Positions 1 through 9,230 of a stretch of 64,000 nucleotides of DNA are shown here, piece after piece; position 1 is the stretch's first letter, and the number at the start of each line of letters is the position of its first letter. This DNA comes from Haloterrigena sp. KLK7. GTDB taxonomy: Archaea; Halobacteriota; Halobacteria; Halobacteriales; Natrialbaceae. The DNA lies in contig NZ_CP149787.1 in NCBI RefSeq assembly GCF_037914945.1, positions 248,001-312,000 of the forward strand, given 5' to 3'. The position numbers and the translations under genes are program-made. Under the pieces are notes generated by a model, which saw only the letters and a list, made by a program, of their open reading frames with translations, was not told the origin of the DNA and did not search any database.

Positions 1-1355
1 ACCAGTTCGTCTCTGATATCGGGTTTTTCGCTCGAGATATCCGTCTGTTCACCGGGGCCATCCTCGACATTATAGAGCGAGATTTCCCCTCCAGATTTCC
101 TGATCAGTTTGTACTCTGTGGTCCTGATCGATCTAATGGATTGACCAAATGCTTCAAGTTCTTCTTCGGGTACATCTGTCTGATTACTCAGACTTGCTAT
201 ACTCGGTTGTGGTGCAAGATATTCTCCGATAGCCTCATTACGCGGCGCTGTGGACGACTTCGGATAGAACGAAGTTCCTTGTGCGTGCTCCGGAATCGTG
301 TGTCCTGCAATATCCAGAATCGTCGGGAAGAGATCCAATGTTTGAATCAACCTGTCTGAGTCACCTACCTGATTGAATTGTCCACCGTGAATGATGAGGG
401 GCACGTGCAGAAGAGTATCGTGCAACGAATATTGGTGATCCATCAGGCCATGATCGCCGATGTTTTCTCCATGATCACCCACAATTATGAGTACTGTATC
501 GTCCCATTCGCCATGTTGCTCAAGTGTCGAGCGTAATTCTCCAATTTGTTCGTCGAGATATGCAATCTCCGCACGATATAATGCTCGTAGTAGTTCAAAA
601 TCGTGGTCGGACATATCAAGGACACCCGCAGTATATTCCCACGGTTTCTGTGGAACTGCCATCGCTTCGCGATACGTACTCCCTTCTGGCAAGAACTGCT
701 CCACGAGTCTCTTTGGGGGCTGATAATCTAAGTGGGGCTCAAGATAGTTTATGAACATAAAGAATGGCGAGCTTTGATCTCTATTCTTGATCCAATTCTC
801 AACTAGTGTATTCGTTCGCTTCGCTCCGTAGTCATTTCGCCGGTAGAAAAACTGGCCATAGACAGCATTAACAAAATTCGCAAGGATATCACCACTAACG
901 AGCCCCGAGATACCCTCTCTAACCAGGCCCCCTCTACCTTCCGATGTAAGTTTGATCTTGCCAAAGTCTGTGTCTGATTGTATATACTGCCACACTTTGC
1001 TCATGTTCTCGAATCCACTAGCTAGCCCAAATTCGTCTGTCACCCACGCGTTATTGGTGAAACCGACAGTCTGATATCCGTCGTCGGAGAGTAGATCGGC
1101 AATAGTCGGGAACTGTCCATCATAGAACTTGCTACCTGCGTGTGTCCCATGTTTGGATGTGTATGTACCTGTGAACATCGACGTGTGAGACGGGAGTGTC
1201 CATGGAGCATTTGCGAACGCATGGTTGTACTCCGCTCCCGTCGTAGCTAACTCCTCTAAACACGAATTGTCAACCGCATTTCGAGCATAGGTTGTATCGA
1301 TCTCACGCGCGGTATCCATTACGACGAGAACGATATTTTTCTTCCCGTTGGTCAT
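1..1355 (-). CDS. Sulfatase-family hydrolase (alkaline phosphatase superfamily), 3' end outside window
   Basis: An open frame runs on the minus strand from an ATG at 1355 to the window edge, so the C-terminus is missing. The N-terminus has the metal-binding Asp of the superfamily (VVMDTAR, about residues 11-17). The sulfatase signature region reads APWTLPSHTSMFTGTY, and a second metal site reads VGDHGENIGDHG. The position filled by Cys or Ser in formylglycine sulfatases is Thr here. By family knowledge that argues for a phosphatase, phosphodiesterase or phosphotransferase acting on surface glycans rather than a classical sulfatase; this is inference. No signal peptide is visible. It diverges from the GT4 gene at 1456 with 100 bp between them, in a glycan island. 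Confidence 0.85.
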   Translation of the reverse strand, partial: MTNGKKNIVLVVMDTAREIDTTYARNAVDNSCLEELATTGAEYNHAFANAPWTLPSHTSMFTGTYTSKHGTHAGSKFYDGQFPTIADLLSDDGYQTVGFTNNAWVTDEFGLASGFENMSKVWQYIQSDTDFGKIKLTSEGRGGLVREGISGLVSGDILANFVNAVYGQFFYRRNDYGAKRTNTLVENWIKNRDQSSPFFMFINYLEPHLDYQPPKRLVEQFLPEGSTYREAMAVPQKPWEYTAGVLDMSDHDFELLRALYRAEIAYLDEQIGELRSTLEQHGEWDDTVLIIVGDHGENIGDHGLMDHQYSLHDTLLHVPLIIHGGQFNQVGDSDRLIQTLDLFPTILDIAGHTIPEHAQGTSFYPKSSTAPRNEAIGEYLAPQPSIASLSNQTDVPEEELEAFGQSIRSIRTTEYKLIRKSGGEISLYNVEDGPGEQTDISSEKPDIRDEL

Positions 1356-1455
1356 AGATGTGAAGTCATTTCGTTCACAACTCTTAAAACTGCGCTGTTT
1401 CGTAATTCTTTGTTCTCGAAGGGTATATCCGAATTGACGAGATATCCTATCTAAC
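1356..1455. promoter_or_regulatory. Divergent promoter region between sulfatase-like gene and GT4
   Basis: These 100 AT-rich bases separate two divergent starts (ATG at 1355 minus, GTG at 1456 plus). TATA-like stretches lie near 1384-1390 (for the minus gene) and 1420-1430 (for the plus gene), at distances compatible with leaderless archaeal transcripts. Inferred from spacing only. Confidence 0.4.
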
Positions 1456-2625
1456 GTGGTCGAAAAAAGGTCTTCAACCGAGGATGAATCAGGTCCACCT
1501 CTACGGGTTCTAGCTCTGAACAAGCGGAGCTGGCATCACTCACAGGCCGGTGGCTCCGAGCTAAACCTGGAGGAAACGATGAAAGGTCTTGCCCAGCGTG
1601 GCCACGAGGTTCACCTTTTGACCGGCTCCGATGAGGGTCGATCGCGGGCGGAACTCGACGGCTCTGTACGCATCCACCGGGTCGGATTCGACGAGAAGGT
1701 TCCTGCACCGTGGGACGTTGTGCTTTCGTACCTGACTGTCTCGTTGTACTTCTACTGGTATCTATACAAGTTATCTCCCGACATCGTCTATACTGTGAAT
1801 ACGCCACTACCGTGGCCCGTTATTACTCGCAAACCGCGAGTCTCTATCTTCCATCATATCGCGATTGACTCGTTCTTCGATACACATCCGTTCCCCCAGA
1901 ACGTCCTGGGGTACGTTTCACAGTCACTCGGCGTGTTCCGTGAACGCCGGAATTTAACTGTAAGCGTTAGTCCGAGCACGACGGAAGAACTAGTGAACCG
2001 AGGACACAGTCCGGAGACTGTTTACGAGATACGAAATGGTCTCGACGTGGATCAATATCGTCCCGGAACAGAGTCCTCTACCCCTCGTATAGTGTATATC
2101 GGTGGACTTGAGCGGTACAAAGGTGTGGACCGAATTCCCGAAATCCATGAGATGATACAAGAGATAAGTGATACTTCTATTCGCCTTGATGTCGCTGGTC
2201 GAGAGGGCCCAGTGAAGGATAGCATCGCCGAATATTGCTCATCAGCGAACGATGCGCATTATCACGGATTCGTATCCTTAGACAAAAAAATAGATCTTCT
2301 TCAGTCTGCATGGGTGTTTATCGCCCCTAGTCGAGTGGAAGGGTGGGGGATTGCGGTATTAGAAGCAAATGCCTGTGGTACACCTGCAGTCGGGAGCAAG
2401 GTAAGTGGTCTCCGTGACTCTATTCGCCACAAAGAAACAGGACTACTAGTGGATGGCTCCGATCCAAACGAATTTGCAAGGTCAGTACATCAACTTTTAG
2501 AGGATACCCAACTGAGGGAAGAGATCGGTGAGAACGCTCGAGAATGGGCAGAGAAACACACTTGGGAAAAATCTACTGATCAACTTGAAGAACTCTTTCT
2601 CTCAGCCGCTACGGAAACTAATTGA
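1456..2625 (+). CDS. GT4-family glycosyltransferase
   Basis: A 389-residue GT-B fold glycosyltransferase that probably transfers a sugar from a nucleotide-sugar donor to a lipid-linked surface glycan in the cytoplasm. The N-terminal acceptor domain contains the glycine-rich loop HSQAGGSELNLEE (residues 28-40). The C-terminal domain begins near residue 210 (RIVYIGGLERYKG) and carries the donor-site E-x7-E motif, E295 and E303, in SRVEGWGIAVLEANACGTP. The GTG at 1456 is chosen because the next candidate would cut into the first beta strand. The 3' end overlaps the convergent GT4 gene at 2580 by 46 bases, an unusual tail-to-tail overlap. Sugar specificity cannot be read from the sequence. Confidence 0.9.
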   Translation: MVEKRSSTEDESGPPLRVLALNKRSWHHSQAGGSELNLEETMKGLAQRGHEVHLLTGSDEGRSRAELDGSVRIHRVGFDEKVPAPWDVVLSYLTVSLYFYWYLYKLSPDIVYTVNTPLPWPVITRKPRVSIFHHIAIDSFFDTHPFPQNVLGYVSQSLGVFRERRNLTVSVSPSTTEELVNRGHSPETVYEIRNGLDVDQYRPGTESSTPRIVYIGGLERYKGVDRIPEIHEMIQEISDTSIRLDVAGREGPVKDSIAEYCSSANDAHYHGFVSLDKKIDLLQSAWVFIAPSRVEGWGIAVLEANACGTPAVGSKVSGLRDSIRHKETGLLVDGSDPNEFARSVHQLLEDTQLREEIGENAREWAEKHTWEKSTDQLEELFLSAATETN

Positions 2626-3755
2626 TAGCACTCTTCTAATCGATCGATTCGAGACTCGATCGCGAAATTCCGTTCTGCACTCTCGCGTGCGTTCTCGCTC
2701 ATTGTTGCGACTCTCTTCGAATCATTCACACAGCTAATCATCGCCTCGACTAACTCATCAGCGTCGCCTGGCTCTATGAGTATAGAGTTTTCACCGTCAG
2801 TCACTCCAGGGGCACCCTCAGAAAGCTTAGAGGCGATCACCGGCGTTCCGGAAGCATATGCCTCCATTATTGTCAGCGTCGGGAATGCCTCTCCACTCTT
2901 CGAGGTAAATAAGAATACATCCGCAGCAGCGTAGCATCGCCTGACCTCGTCGTCAGTGAGTGTCCCCATCACTTCCAGATTTGAATGTCTCTGGCTAGCG
3001 ACATCGACTTCGTCCTTCATTGGCCCATCACCCGCTATAGCAACGTGTACATTGATCTCCCTCTGGTTGAGTTTCTTCACTGCTTCTAATAATGTATCCA
3101 CACCCTTCTTTTGGGACATACGAGACAGGGTGAAGAATACGAGATCGTCCCTCCCACAGTTGAAAACATCGTGTTTATCACAGTCCCGTGGTTGGTATGA
3201 TTCTGTATCTATCCCATTGACCATGAGCTCTGTGCTCGCCTTGTTATCAATCTGAGTAACATATTCTTCAATGTCTGCACTGACACAGAACACATGGTCA
3301 ACTCGGCGGAGATTCCATCCACCGATGAGCCGGTCATTAAGATATTCAACTGCTCGAATCGGAAGTGGATAATCAACGTACGGGGTATGTTGATGCAGCA
3401 GTACCGGGATCGATGAGGGAGCGTATCGAAGCACCATCGACGTTGTCAGATAATTCATTCCATGTACGTGGAGCACATCGACGTCTTCTGCGAAGACCCT
3501 GTCAATGGCTTTACTCACACTTGGTGGATAGGGAATCGGATACGGGATACCGAACTGCTCCGCAGGATTCCATGCCTTGTACCGCATGATCCGGTATCCG
3601 TCACGGTCGACGTCCATCTGGCTGGCTCCAATATCACTGCTGAGTACCGTAACGTCATGGCCTCGAGAACTAAGTCGCGTGGCATGTGACTCAACTACCG
3701 ACTCAATACCGCCAATATGCGGGTGAAAATAATGCGATGCAAGTACGATTTTCAT
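2580..3755 (-). CDS. GT4-family glycosyltransferase
   Basis: A 391-residue GT-B enzyme. It begins MKIVLASHYFHPHIGGIESV, the GT4 N-terminal Rossmann strand with its glycine-rich acceptor loop. The donor domain (from about residue 200, DLVFFTLSRMSQKKGVD) contains GEAFPTLTIMEAYASGTP with the E-x7-E pair. The ATG at 3755 is the obvious start. It converges on the GT4 gene at 1456 and overlaps it by 46 bases, so the two transcripts are antisense over their ends. It is likely part of the same surface-glycan pathway; donor and acceptor are unknown. Confidence 0.9.
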   Translation of the reverse strand: MKIVLASHYFHPHIGGIESVVESHATRLSSRGHDVTVLSSDIGASQMDVDRDGYRIMRYKAWNPAEQFGIPYPIPYPPSVSKAIDRVFAEDVDVLHVHGMNYLTTSMVLRYAPSSIPVLLHQHTPYVDYPLPIRAVEYLNDRLIGGWNLRRVDHVFCVSADIEEYVTQIDNKASTELMVNGIDTESYQPRDCDKHDVFNCGRDDLVFFTLSRMSQKKGVDTLLEAVKKLNQREINVHVAIAGDGPMKDEVDVASQRHSNLEVMGTLTDDEVRRCYAAADVFLFTSKSGEAFPTLTIMEAYASGTPVIASKLSEGAPGVTDGENSILIEPGDADELVEAMISCVNDSKRVATMSENARESAERNFAIESRIDRLEECYQLVSVAAERKSSSS

Positions 3756-4169
3756 TGTATTGGCCGATATTGTCCTCTTACTATATTCTGACTGGAGGCA
3801 CGCATTAAATCTTCCTTATGTTAGATATTGGCTTCTGGGAACACTCAGGGTCTCTATGAAGTCCTTAGCAGTACAATAGTAAAAAATTCCTTTAATAAAT
3901 GCAGGTATCTCTACTCGGTTAATTTGATGAAGCAGAGAATTACGCACATTGGATTGCAGAGACTTTTCGTGAGCGAGGTTACAACACCTTTAAATCGAAA
4001 TAGTAGTAGGAAAGCTACTTGAAATTGCTAGAACAAATATTCAAAATTAATATATAGGATAGATTCTATATCTCACCCCTCATTTATATGATTTCACAAA
4101 TCGAGATGTCTGAATGATACCTACTAAAGGAGTGTTGCAAAAGATATATCGCACCCATGACTCATATAA
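3756..4169. promoter_or_regulatory. AT-rich divergent intergenic region
   Basis: 414 bases between GT4 genes starting at 3755 (minus) and 4170 (plus). The stretch is markedly AT-rich and holds no convincing ORF; a 64-codon frame at 3828-4022 has no family-like content. A TATA-like run near 4140-4150 sits about 27 bases before the plus-strand start. Confidence 0.5.
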
Positions 4170-5375
4170 ATGCATATGGCCTCAATCTGTTTGATCAACG
4201 CTTTTTTCCCGCCACATGAGTTCGGTGGGGCAGAAAACTATGTATTTAGGATCGCGAAGGAACTGGTATCTGAAGGACACGATGTTTCGGTTATTGCGGC
4301 AAAACCCTTCGACGGGTCTTTGAAGGCGGAACACGCTAAATTTGAGGGAATAAATGTATACTACTTTTACCCAGCAAATATCTCCTATCGAGGAAACGGA
4401 ACGGGGTCGAATCCAGTGGCGAAAGGAATCTGGCATCAGTTAGATACCGTCAATCTACATTCGAGATCGGTCGTTCGAAAGCTACTCAAAGAAATCGATC
4501 CGGATATCGTTCACACAAACAATCTGATGGGAATATCGACAGCAATTGGAAAGCCAATACAAAAGCATCGAAGTCTCCATGTCCACACGCTTCACGACTA
4601 CAGCCTCATATGTCCAAAAAGTAACTTGCTCCGTGACAGGACAGCTCCCGATGACGAGTTGCAAGTTTGTAACGATCCACCTCTCCCCTGCAAAGGGTTC
4701 AAGAAACTCAAACAATCCACGTTTGGAACACCAGATATTGTCACAGGTCCTAGTAACCACGTAATTGAGATCCATAACCAACATGGATACTTTAGTGAGG
4801 CCGAGCAGCAACGGTTACAATTAGGTGTCGAAGCACCAGTTGATACCGTTCCGGAACGTTCACAAGAGCCGTCTGTTCTCTACGTTGGAAAACATTTGAA
4901 GGCAAAAGGGCTTGATACACTGTACGAGGCGGCCACTGAGCTACCAGAGGTGACCTTTCACATCTGTGGAACGGGTCCATACGACGAGGTGGCGAAAGAG
5001 AAGTCTAGGGAACACGAGAACATAGTATACCATGGGTATATAGACGACGACGAGCTCGATACCCTACGTCAGCGAGTATCCGCTGCAGTAATTCCCTCTA
5101 TCTGGATGGAGAACTCTCCTCTAACCATCTACGAGAGCTTTCGAGTTGGACTTCCTGTTATCGGAAGCGACATTGGTGGCATTCCTGAACTAGTGAACGA
5201 AGGCAAGACGGGGTGGTTATTCACACCAGGAGATTCAAATGAATTGATCAAGACAATTCGTAAAGTAGTGTTTCAGTCTAATAAGGAAGTCCGGGAAAGC
5301 GCAATAAGCTGGGCGGAAAAACATACAATAAAGAATCACGTGGAGAAACTCACCGAAACCATATACAACCACTGA
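4170..5375 (+). CDS. GT4-family glycosyltransferase
   Basis: 401 residues with a GT4 N-terminus (ICLINAFFPPHEFGGAENYV) and a donor domain starting near residue 233 (SVLYVGKHLKAKGLDTLYEA). The E-x7-E region reads WMENSPLTIYESFRVGLP. The ATG at 4170 and the in-frame ATG at 4176 are both possible; the second fits the family alignment slightly better. Its stop overlaps the next start (the A of TGA is the A of ATG at 5375), so it is translationally coupled to the membrane protein downstream. Together they look like a glycan-assembly operon. Confidence 0.9.
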   Translation: MHMASICLINAFFPPHEFGGAENYVFRIAKELVSEGHDVSVIAAKPFDGSLKAEHAKFEGINVYYFYPANISYRGNGTGSNPVAKGIWHQLDTVNLHSRSVVRKLLKEIDPDIVHTNNLMGISTAIGKPIQKHRSLHVHTLHDYSLICPKSNLLRDRTAPDDELQVCNDPPLPCKGFKKLKQSTFGTPDIVTGPSNHVIEIHNQHGYFSEAEQQRLQLGVEAPVDTVPERSQEPSVLYVGKHLKAKGLDTLYEAATELPEVTFHICGTGPYDEVAKEKSREHENIVYHGYIDDDELDTLRQRVSAAVIPSIWMENSPLTIYESFRVGLPVIGSDIGGIPELVNEGKTGWLFTPGDSNELIKTIRKVVFQSNKEVRESAISWAEKHTIKNHVEKLTETIYNH

Positions 5376-7135
5376 TGAAGAAGAAGTTTGCTATTGCGGG
5401 ATATATTTGCTTCGCCATCTATACTATCTCACTTCTACAAACATCAGCAACTAGGTATTATAACAGCATATATAATGCGCTCCCTGTCTGGGTGTGGGTT
5501 GTGTTCTCTCTCGGATTAGCGATCGGTACACTTATTCTCTATTTAGGAGTTAAAAACCACACTAGACGACTTCAGATCCACGGAATTTCGATTGTTGGTT
5601 GCTTGATTGGAGTCTTCTGGTTCTATGCTGAGTTGCTCGGATTGCGGTTCTGGTCAGCTCCAGGAGAAGATCTTCTTTTGCACTTCGGACAAGGTATAGC
5701 TATTGCAGAAACGGGCACAATTAGCTCCGAGAACATCTATCCACTCCTTCATACAACACTTGCTCAGTTGCATTTCATTACAGGTCTTCCTGTTGACCGA
5801 TTTGGTCCTGTTCTCTCTCTCCTCTATTATCCCCTCTTGCTAGCCGGTATCGTGCTTCTCGTCCGCCGATATTCGAGCAAACGTATCGCATTGTTTGTTG
5901 GAGTAGCAGCCGTCCCGATCTTTTACTGGAAATATGCCCACCATCTCATGCCGTGGGTAGCGTACTTCGCATTAATACCCCTATTAGTATTAATGTTGTC
6001 AATTCATAGGTCAGAGGTCCGAAGTTCACAACGCTCATATATTGGAATGGGGATACTCCTCCTCTCCTTTGGTATTGGGATCGGACATCCGATGTCCGGC
6101 TTAGTTGCCATGCTTGTAGTCGCTACAATTATAGTTACCCAGCGACTTGCCGGACGATGGGGATTCGAAGAGGAGTATCAACAGCCGATGGAGGTGTTGA
6201 TTCTTTCTCCACTTATCGTCGCTTATCCGATGTGGTATTTGATCAAATCAACATTCCAAGGATTTCTTTTTAGGACAGTAGCATCTTTCTATTCCGAAAC
6301 AACCGAAGCAGGTTCTCAGGCTGAAAGAGCAGCAGAATCGGGTTACACGATATGGCAAATCATTCAGAGGTGGATTATAGAACAGTGGGGACCAGGATTG
6401 GTTATCCTCGCCATCGGGGCTGCCGTCGCGGTAGTGATCCTACGCCGAGTGATATTAAGGGAGGCGACAGTTGGGGAAATTATCATTCTTTCTGTATACT
6501 CTATTGGGATTATGGTAGCAGTATCAACCCTCACCTTTGATTTGGTGGTAAATACAGAAGTTTACCGACCGAATCAGATCACAATTGCGGCAGCGATCGT
6601 TCTATTTGGGTTCGCACTCTGGTGGACAACCGACCATTCCGAAGGCCGTCGAGGAGTTGTGCTCCGTTCCGTGATGGTTCTCATCCTCGTTCTTTGCGTA
6701 GTATGGGCACCGTTCACAATATATTATGAACCCCAACATATTTCGGAGCAAGAATTTGTTGGGTCCGAGCATCATCTGGAATACCGGGTTGAGGAGACGA
6801 CGACCTATTCAGATTCAATGCCGAGACGGATTTCTCTCTATTTGGAAGGATTGCACGAGGTCTCTTCGTGGGAAAATCGTGCATTCGGTGGAACGAATTC
6901 AGAGCTACCGAAGTTTTTGGGATATGACAAAAATAGGACTGTTTCGGAAAGTCTGGAGAGAGAGGAATATTACTTAATTACAAAAGAACGTGACACTGAA
7001 TGGTATAAACAAGAACCGACGAATCGCTACCCCTATCTCACATATTACACTGAAGAAAATGTCGACAGACTTCATGATGATCCAACAGCAAATAAGATAT
7101 ACACCAACAGTGGCTACTCTATCTGGCAGGGGTAA
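5375..7135 (+). CDS. Multi-spanning membrane protein, possible GT-C-type glycosyltransferase
   Basis: 586 residues with about ten to twelve hydrophobic segments and a soluble C-terminal tail of about 130 residues. After the second or third segment a loop reads GEDLLLHFGQGIAI, followed by NIYPLLHTTLAQLHFITGLP. An acidic residue in the first large loop with a following histidine-rich stretch resembles the GT-C fold of lipid-linked sugar transferases, but this is inference and not a confident family match. It shares one base with the upstream GT4 gene, which points to joint action at the membrane. A glycan polymerase or ligase is an alternative. Confidence 0.7.
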   Translation: MKKKFAIAGYICFAIYTISLLQTSATRYYNSIYNALPVWVWVVFSLGLAIGTLILYLGVKNHTRRLQIHGISIVGCLIGVFWFYAELLGLRFWSAPGEDLLLHFGQGIAIAETGTISSENIYPLLHTTLAQLHFITGLPVDRFGPVLSLLYYPLLLAGIVLLVRRYSSKRIALFVGVAAVPIFYWKYAHHLMPWVAYFALIPLLVLMLSIHRSEVRSSQRSYIGMGILLLSFGIGIGHPMSGLVAMLVVATIIVTQRLAGRWGFEEEYQQPMEVLILSPLIVAYPMWYLIKSTFQGFLFRTVASFYSETTEAGSQAERAAESGYTIWQIIQRWIIEQWGPGLVILAIGAAVAVVILRRVILREATVGEIIILSVYSIGIMVAVSTLTFDLVVNTEVYRPNQITIAAAIVLFGFALWWTTDHSEGRRGVVLRSVMVLILVLCVVWAPFTIYYEPQHISEQEFVGSEHHLEYRVEETTTYSDSMPRRISLYLEGLHEVSSWENRAFGGTNSELPKFLGYDKNRTVSESLEREEYYLITKERDTEWYKQEPTNRYPYLTYYTEENVDRLHDDPTANKIYTNSGYSIWQG

Positions 7136-7136
7136 T

Positions 7137-8033
7137 TTAGGTATGATCCCCGTACCCGAGTGCATCTAAATGCTCCATCAGCTCCTCATCATCAGCGCTT
7201 CGGGTTTCCTTTGGCTCCTCGGAGATTATCGTTCGTCGCTGTTCGTGAGTGACCTCAAACCAAGGGACGGTTACTAATTCATCATAATATACGCCAAGAG
7301 GGTGCCCATATTCTCTCATCCAGAAGGGAGGTTTCCGCTCTCCGAGCATCTCCCCGTGATCTGCGGATATAACGCTTTTACCATCTATTGTATTCAGAAG
7401 GCGACGCACTTCCTCGAGAACAGAATCGAGTGTTTCTCTGTATGCCCGTCTCAATAGGTCATTTGTTACCTCTGGGAGTTGAACGAACTCATTGACAGTG
7501 AGGCCAGGCATTTCTTCGAAATACTCACGGCCGCTTTGAATATATGGCGCATGGGGCTGGACGTAGTGGATGATGAGCCTTTTATTCGGATTTTCATTAT
7601 GTGCTTCGATCGCCACATCTGTTACATCTTCAGGATCAACTGTCCCAGCCGAATTTCGGTATTCTTCGCCGGTAAGCCAATACGAATCATAGAGAGATGA
7701 GTTGATATCCTCACGGAGAGATTTTAGCCAACCGTTTGCCGTAACATACACGAGATCGTGTTCTTCACGCTCCTTAAATGTATTTCTGACCCATTCCTTC
7801 GTGGCAGATCCTAGTGATGGTTTTGATGATAGTTCTCCAGTTAAATCCATTCGGCCAATCGAATCTTTGAAGATATCGTACCGGCATGCGTCAAGTATTA
7901 TAAGAGTGTCCCAGTCTTCATTTAGAAGGTTTACTCCTTCAGGCCGTGGTCGAAAGAGCGTATGTCGAAGCAGCTCATGTTGAACAGCTGATGGATTTTT
8001 GACAGCATGGGTTATTTCATCAATCGAATACAT
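7137..8033 (-). CDS. Alkaline phosphatase/sulfatase-superfamily protein
   Basis: A 298-residue protein with the core strand TLIILDACRYDIF (D48, C50), a histidine in the central strand (H161, QPHAPY) and metal ligands SADHGE (D225, H226) and H244 in REYGHPLG. The nucleophile position appears to be the Cys of DACRYD, but the CxPSR context needed for formylglycine formation is absent, so sulfatase activity is doubtful. It is shorter than typical sulfatases (450-500 residues). It converges on the membrane protein ending at 7135 with one base between them, and diverges from the GT2 gene at 8267. A role in adding or removing a phosphate or sulfate group on a surface glycan is inferred. Confidence 0.8.
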   Translation of the reverse strand: MYSIDEITHAVKNPSAVQHELLRHTLFRPRPEGVNLLNEDWDTLIILDACRYDIFKDSIGRMDLTGELSSKPSLGSATKEWVRNTFKEREEHDLVYVTANGWLKSLREDINSSLYDSYWLTGEEYRNSAGTVDPEDVTDVAIEAHNENPNKRLIIHYVQPHAPYIQSGREYFEEMPGLTVNEFVQLPEVTNDLLRRAYRETLDSVLEEVRRLLNTIDGKSVISADHGEMLGERKPPFWMREYGHPLGVYYDELVTVPWFEVTHEQRRTIISEEPKETRSADDEELMEHLDALGYGDHT

Positions 8034-8232
8034 GATTAGCTGTTAATATTGGGCGATAGCAGTCCCGTCTTAATTAATATTTGGTCATCAGACCGATCCT
8101 TGACAACCCTACTTAATTTCATAATTAAATTGATTTGATTGGGTGCTATTTCCTGTTCATGAATTATAGGAACTAAAGGGGGTAAGGGCTCAACTAGTTT
8201 GAGGAAACACGCCTCCCGCTTAATCTAAAACC

Positions 8233-8244
8233 CATATATTTATT
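8233..8244 (+). promoter_or_regulatory. TATA box for the GT2 gene
   Basis: The AT run TATATTTATTTT is centred about 29 bases before the ATG at 8267, the spacing expected for a leaderless haloarchaeal promoter. No Shine-Dalgarno sequence precedes the start, which supports this reading. Confidence 0.55.
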
Positions 8245-8266
8245 TTCACGCGTATATAACTAGTAT

Positions 8267-9190
8267 ATGTGTATGAATGAGGCTCTGGTGTCCATTATCA
8301 TTCCAACCTATTATCGGAACGAGTCACTTACAGACGCTATCGAATGCTCTTTACGTCAAACGCACGATCGGACTGAGGTCATAGTAGTCGATGATTCGGG
8401 CGAAGCGCACGCCCGACCGGTCGTCGAAGAGTACGAGGAGGATAGTCTACAGTACATTCCACACGAGGAAAATCAGGGCGGAAATCCGGCCCGAAATACC
8501 GGATACGAGGCAGCACGTGGAGACTATATCCAATTTCTTGACGACGATGACGAGATATTCCCGAGCAAAATTGAAAAACAAGTCTCCGTTATCGAGTCAT
8601 CGCCCGACGTTGGTGTCGCCTACGGAGGGATAGTCGATCGAGATGGCGCTCGACGGCTACCTCGTCCGTCTGAACAAGGCCGATCGCTCGAGCTGGCGCT
8701 CCAGTTTTTTTGGCCAACGACGATCACGTCCTCTTTATTGATCTCCGATGAGGTGTTGTCGAGCGTTTATCCACTCCAAAATCGTAGCGCCGCAGACGAT
8801 ATTGGAATGAAAATCGAACTCGCGAAACGGACGCAGTTCGATTATGTTGATGAGGTTCTCACTAGGATTGGAGATTCGACCGATAGCCGATCCGGAGGGA
8901 TGGAATATGTCTCCGAACTCGAGGCCATCCTGGATGAGTACCAGAGGGAATACGACGAGTTTCCAGCTGTTGTGAGGCGAAACGCGCTAAGTGATACGTA
9001 TCGGACGAAGGCTCGAGTATTACTTGACGAACGTATCTGGTCGGCTTCTGCAGTCTACTACTACCTTTTGGCGTTAACCAATAAACGAGAGTTCGACCCA
9101 ATCCTTATCCTGAGTATCCTTGCGTCTTTATTCGGCAGGCCGGGTATAATAATATCGAGAAGAATATACAAAAGAGCAGTGTCTAGTTGA
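8267..9190 (+). CDS. GT2-family glycosyltransferase
   Basis: 307 residues of GT-A fold. The N-terminal VSIIIPTYYRNESL strand, the VIVVDDSG uridine-binding strand, GGNPARNTGYEAARGDYIQF and the metal-binding acidic run LDDDDE (about residues 93-98) are all in the usual order. The ATG at 8273 (MNEALV) is an equally good start. No membrane segment is present, so it acts as a soluble or peripheral transferase. It is followed at once by a transposase remnant that may mark the edge of an inserted block. Confidence 0.9.
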   Translation: MCMNEALVSIIIPTYYRNESLTDAIECSLRQTHDRTEVIVVDDSGEAHARPVVEEYEEDSLQYIPHEENQGGNPARNTGYEAARGDYIQFLDDDDEIFPSKIEKQVSVIESSPDVGVAYGGIVDRDGARRLPRPSEQGRSLELALQFFWPTTITSSLLISDEVLSSVYPLQNRSAADDIGMKIELAKRTQFDYVDEVLTRIGDSTDSRSGGMEYVSELEAILDEYQREYDEFPAVVRRNALSDTYRTKARVLLDERIWSASAVYYYLLALTNKREFDPILILSILASLFGRPGIIISRRIYKRAVSS

Positions 9191-9230
9191 GTCAATTTGA
9201 GAAGTGAGTAGATCGCGAAGTTAAGTTGGA

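Noticed and set aside
3828-4022. 64-codon frame in the GT4 intergenic region
   Set aside because: There is no family content or promoter spacing, and it lies in very AT-rich spacer between two divergent promoters.
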